A stretch of DNA of 64,000 bases, from contig NW_011887308.1 of NCBI RefSeq assembly GCF_000151315.2, forward strand, positions 249,649 through 313,648, in the 5' to 3' direction. Below are positions 60,230-64,000 of this stretch, one piece after another. Below the pieces are notes generated by a model, which was not told the DNA's origin, did not search any database, and was given only the letters and a program-made list of their open reading frames with translations. The position numbers and the translations under genes are program-made. Origin of the DNA: Capsaspora owczarzaki ATCC 30864 (Eukaryota > Opisthokonta > Filasterea). Each line of letters begins with the position of its first letter. Positions within the stretch are counted from its first letter, which is position 1.

Positions 60230-62498
60230 CTAGGATAGCGAAGCGTAGACTACCGTGCCGGCTTCGTGCGGTGCAGCATACTGCGGATAGTCTACACGTG
60301 CTCCTATCAGGCTCGCGTATGTTGTCGCCGGTGGCCCCGAAGGTCGCTTCTGGAGCTCATCGTATTCACCGTCGCCCTGCGAGTGTAATTCCCTGGGAAC
60401 GGCATACACCGAAGAGTCTGAACTCGTTGAAAGCTGGCTCTTGTTGAGCGGCGAGACCGAGCTGAAGCTCGACGACGACGAGGGACGGCCCAGTTGAGAG
60501 GCAAACAGAGGATTGACGACAGAAGGAGCTGTGCCTGGAGCGCAGAACGGACAAGGGTTAGGCACGAGCTTTTGAAGCGCGAAAAACATCCAACAAACAC
60601 AAACAAGCACACAAACAGGGCGTACCACTGTTGGGATTATGGTGGTCCAATGGAGCACGCTTTGCTCGCCGGCGACGAATCACCACGAGGGCAATGACAA
60701 TCAAGGCGACAACTACAGCGGCAATGGCGCCGGCAATAGCTGCAATCGGCGACGAAGAGCTTTGAGAGCCCGTGATCGGGTTGTTGGAATGTGCAGTGGG
60801 AGTCAGGCTTCCTTTTGCCGTGGAAGTAGTAGAGCGTACAGGGGTTGTGCTGACCACGGGGGTTGTGCTGACCACGGGAGTTGTGCTGACCACGGGGGTT
60901 GTGCTGACCACGGGAGTTGTGCTGACCACGGGAGTTGTGCTAACCACAGGAGTCGTGCTGATTGCAGGAGTTGTGCTGACGACGGGAGTTGTGCTGACCA
61001 CGGGAGTTGTGCTGACCACGGGAGTTGTGCTGACCGCTGGCGTCGTGCTGACCACGGGAGTTGTGCTGACCACGGGAGTTGTGCTGATCACAGGAGTTGT
61101 GCTGACCGCAGGCGTCGTGCTGACGGGAGTCGTGCTTGGAATCATCACTGCATTGCATGTTCAAAGGTGATTGTGAGTCGCTACATCACGTGGTCCTTTG
61201 CAATCTCGCACCCAGCAACACTCACAACAAGACGGAATGGTCGACCAAGAAGCGGAGGAGGCCGACGCAGAGCACGAGAGCGATTTGCTTGGAGCGTCAT
61301 CCGAGAATCGGTACCCGGATTGGCATGAAACGGTGGCAGTGAGTTGGTTGGTGCTGAACGAGACGTCTGCATTCGGAATGTTCAACGTGGGGCACTGCAT
61401 TCAAACGAAGAGGCGTGAGAAAGCGGACAACAATCGATCGGTGCATCGTTGTGGAAGGCTCACCTGAAGGCAGGATGAAAGCGCGTCTCCAGACGACGTC
61501 AGCCATTTACCGTTCGACTGCGAGTCCGCCGAGCAGGTCACTGTCGAGGACTGGACATTTGTGTTGGCAATAACGTAGCCAGCATCGCAGGTTTGCGTCG
61601 CGACGCCGTTTATAGCCGCAGCGGTGCTTGGGCTAAACGTTGCGTGGGTAAGCGAGGGCGCCGAGCAATATGCTGAGAATGATCAGGAGAACCGCTGTGA
61701 GCCACGCCCAGGCATTTGCTATGAAAGGTCATACGAAAAGCAGCCTTCTTACAATTCCACGAGGAACAAGTCGGTTTGGTCCCCCATCCCGTCGTCGATT
61801 CGGTGCAACTCAAAGTCTGACTGTAGAAACCGACCGAAATGCGGTACCCGAGGTTGCATGCAACGGTCGATGAAAAGGCTGACATGGTGCTCGTGTAGGT
61901 AACGGCGGCGTTGGTAACATTATAGTACAAACAGTATCCGCCATTCACGCAGACCGAATTCCAGTAGCCGTTGTTTGATGCGTCCGCCCGACACTGCGTG
62001 GTGCAGCTCGTCTGGGAAGTATCTGAACTGCACCGAAAGCCTTCCGCACAGTTGAGGTTTGCGGTAGACCAGGCCGTTCGTCCACTCGGTGTGGAAGAGC
62101 CCAGAGTGCCGTACTGAATCGATGACGGACAGGATACGTTCTGTGCAAGAGAGAGAGCAGGGAGAAGCAAATATCAGTGTCACCGGCTACCACAAGCACG
62201 CTTCACTGCGAATCGATTGACAAACCGGAGTGCAGCTGATGCTTGCGCAGCTCGAGGTCGAGCCAGTCGTGCCAGAACAACAACCTGTGACGCATCTTCT
62301 GCAGTCATCGCTATCATAGCAGGTCATGGAGCCCACAGGACAAGACGACGGGCAAGACGAGGCCGTATTGGCAACATAATTGACGTAAAGGTAGTCGCCA
62401 TCGCTGTCGCGGATCAAGCAAAACGTGTCGCTCAACGCGGTCGGTGCTTGCAAAGCGACCAGTCCAAGCAGGGAAAAGAGCAGTACGATCGGCCGCAT
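60230..62498 (-). CDS. Type I receptor C: CCP/sushi ectodomain, mucin-like stalk, tyrosine-motif tail
   Basis: Model: join(60230..60534,60626..61147,61226..61394,61464..61672,61753..62140,62226..62498), 621 residues, in frame. Signal peptide IVLLFSLLGLVALQAP, a Cys-rich N-terminal segment (CPSSCPVGSMTC), then CCP/sushi-like modules (CPSSIQYGTLG ... CAEGFRC; CDAGYVIAN; CPTLNIPNADVSF ... VSCQSGYRF). A Thr/Pro-rich stalk of repeated VVSTTP follows, then a membrane helix at about 480-503 and RRRRAKR. The tail has NPLF (528-531), SVYAVP, GEYDEL, TTYASL (Y593), PQYAAP (Y606) and VVYASL (Y617). The ectodomain is unrelated to A and B, but the tail plan is the same. Two more in-frame ATGs upstream exist; 62498 is chosen because the signal peptide follows at once. 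Confidence 0.82.
60835..61135. repeat. 18-bp minisatellite coding the receptor C stalk
   Basis: About 16 units of an 18-base motif (GTGCTGACCACGGGAGTT and variants), each coding STTPVV or close variants on the minus strand. Thr/Ser/Pro density suggests an O-glycosylated, length-variable stalk. Confidence 0.92.
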
Positions 62499-63248
62499 TG
62501 CTTCGAGCGCCTTTCTACAGCAGTGCAATTGACGAGCAAGATGGCTTTGGAAGGATAGATCTGCGCCACACAAGGACATGAGACAAGGCGTTTCCAAAGT
62601 GAGCCACACGAAAAAGCCGCAGATTACGAGTTGAGCTTGAGTTTGGTTTCTATTCGTGCTTTTTGTCGAGATTTGGTGAGACCGTGACACCAGAGGGAGC
62701 TAGTGGAAGGGTGAGCAGCGGCGAGCTAGAGAACGCCGAGATCAAGTTCGATTGTTTTTCAAGGCGATGATGATGCTGATGATGGGAGTTTTTTCCATCC
62801 ATTCTTTCGCTCGCTGTTTTGATCTACACGAGTACTCGTTATTAAGTGCCTCCCAATTGCCGGGTTTCACCATTCCAAACTGGAAAAGAGGCGGCAAATT
62901 GGAGAAATTGGCAACAAAAAAAAAAAAAAAAAAAAAAAGCACGAGTTTGAAACGTGACGCAACGCCGAAACACGAAAAATCCCGATCGCTCAGGCTGTTC
63001 CTGCTCGTGCAACACGACAGAGTGGATCAAAATGGCGAGTGGAGCATCTAACGACGAACAGAAGCAGGGGAGGGAAAGGCGTGGCTGGGATGACCATTCC
63101 AAAAAAAAAAAAAAAAAAAAAAAAAAAACGCTGCAGATCAAAAAAGAACGAAATTATAAATAAATAATGAATAATAAAATGGAAAAAAATAAAAAGTAAT
63201 TCGAGGAGTTGTGATGTGACACAAATCTGAAAAAGGCAAGACAGTAGA
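62499..63248. other. Intergenic upstream of receptor C
   Basis: Promoter side of receptor C. It holds A20-class (62916-62938) and A26-class (63101-63128) runs. No gene seen. Confidence 0.6.
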
Positions 63249-64000
63249 GAGAACCCTCCTACAATGGGACATAATGCATTTCCAGTCATTTTGATTTTTG
63301 TCGCCCTCCTACAACGGGACAGAGGCGTTCTTGGGCTCTGAGTCTTGTTCTGCTACCCCCTCCTTGCGGATATCCACTAAATAGCATCTGATGAACCCAC
63401 TGGGCACACCGGGCGGAGTCGTCAGTCCGCGGAACGAGCGGGCCTTCGACCTGCTGCGGGAGGCTAGACAGGCCAAGGACGCCGACTCTCCTCGCTTTTT
63501 CAAGGCCGCCGTGCTGAAAACCTACTTTACACCTTGTGCTGACATCAGTGGACCAGGTGGCGCGGGAGCCAAGGAGACGAAACCGACCATCAGGCAGCTG
63601 GAGGCGATTTTCGAGGTCCCGCGATCTACTGTCGGCAAATGGATCGCGCATCACCGCCATCAAGCCGATCTCTTCGCCCGTTCTACCCTCGATCAGGCAG
63701 TTGATCTAGTTCAGGATGACGCCATCTCGGGGGACCGCAGCGTCTTCCTCCGGTCGGAGGAGCTCAAGATCGTTAACTACCTTTTTGTTCGGAGCGCATT
63801 TGCTCACGTCGCCCTCACCAAACCCAATACAATCGAACTCTTCATGCGCCTGTCTCAAGTTCCACGACCAGATGGAAAGCCTCGCCGCCAGTTCGGTCCC
63901 AACGGCCCGAGCGAGTCGTTTTTGGAGCGGTTTTTCGCCGAGTTTTCCGACGAACTCCGCTGGATCACTGCACACTCGATCGAAACCATTCGTACGGCCG
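63249..64000 (+). mobile_element. 5' part of a pogo-like DNA transposon
   Basis: The transposase-like frame at 63391 is preceded by two direct copies of an 18-base motif, CCCTCCTACAATGGGACA at about 63255 and the same with one C/T change at about 63304. These may be terminal or subterminal repeats. The 3' end lies outside the window, so the matching inverted repeat cannot be tested. Confidence 0.45.
63391..64000 (+). CDS. Transposase-like protein, N-terminal part
   Basis: An ATG-started frame stays open for 203 codons to the window edge; an in-frame TAG lies nine bases upstream, so the start is well placed. After 60 residues comes a helix-turn-helix segment IRQLEAIFEVPRSTVGKWI of psq/CENP-B type, then a second region with GPSESFLERFFAEFSDEL, similar in position and pattern to the CENP-B-like domain of pogo/Tigger transposases (W/FxxxFxxxHPEL). 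The DDE catalytic region would lie beyond the window. Codon use is GC-rich, and no intron is needed. Other Tc1/mariner relatives or a domesticated gene are possible. Confidence 0.5.
   Translation, partial: MNPLGTPGGVVSPRNERAFDLLREARQAKDADSPRFFKAAVLKTYFTPCADISGPGGAGAKETKPTIRQLEAIFEVPRSTVGKWIAHHRHQADLFARSTLDQAVDLVQDDAISGDRSVFLRSEELKIVNYLFVRSAFAHVALTKPNTIELFMRLSQVPRPDGKPRRQFGPNGPSESFLERFFAEFSDELRWITAHSIETIRTA

Overview
The window is nuclear DNA from a compact, intron-bearing eukaryote that uses the standard genetic code. Genes are packed a few hundred bases apart on both strands. Introns are mostly 60-130 nt, GT-AG with a few GC-AG, and T-rich or microsatellite-rich. The content points to a unicellular relative of animals (Capsaspora-like; this is inference, not proven): tropomodulin, RhoGDI, bHLH-zipper and bZIP factors, a Crinkler-RHS-like NTPase-nuclease, a pogo-like transposase, and three type I receptors whose tails carry tyrosine motifs. 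No rRNA, tRNA or CRISPR was seen.

Layout. 1-528: 3' end of an AlkB-like dioxygenase. 686-3080 (-): tropomodulin. 4030-4353 (+): NDUFB10-like complex I subunit. 4606-4830: relic resembling the 3' end of the next gene. 5565-8588 (+): P-loop NTPase with a nuclease-like C-terminus. 8935-9994 (-): bZIP factor. 11663-14091 (+): PIGQ/GPI1. 14277-15907 (-): RhoGDI. 16126-17173 (-): cobalamin adenosyltransferase, divergent with 17467-19006 (+): PhnP-like metallo-beta-lactamase. 19207-21714 (-): RGG/CUE-like/VWA protein. 22314-23965 (-): mercaptopyruvate sulfurtransferase, divergent with 24142-28872 (+): CSB/ERCC6-like SNF2 ATPase. 29064-30131 (-): COX11. 30302-31693 (-): TTC19-like. 32000-32588 (-): small tail-anchored protein. 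33075-34051 (+): Dabb-domain protein. 34303-36343 (+): DIM1. 37101-40090 (+): ZnT5-like zinc transporter. 40358-40873 (-): small NDUFA3-like subunit. 41280-44387 (-): bHLH-zipper/hemopexin/SAM fusion. 45278-48009 (-): acylaminoacyl-peptidase. 48613-52659 (+): UTP21/WDR36. 52801-62498 (-): three tandem receptors. 63249-64000: start of a pogo-like transposon.

Functional themes. Housekeeping genes cover respiratory-chain subunits and assembly (NDUFB10, NDUFA3-like, COX11, TTC19), ribosome biogenesis (DIM1, UTP21), GPI anchors, B12, zinc and DNA repair. Two loci stand out. The first is the receptor cluster at 52.8-62.5 kb: signal peptide, varied ectodomain, one membrane helix, a membrane-proximal NPxY/NPxF motif, and a C-terminal triplet of ITIM/ITAM-like tyrosine motifs. 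The second is a single gene that joins a bHLH-zipper to a hemopexin-type propeller and a SAM domain. Splice models were derived by hand. For nearly all genes every junction keeps the reading frame; exceptions are stated.
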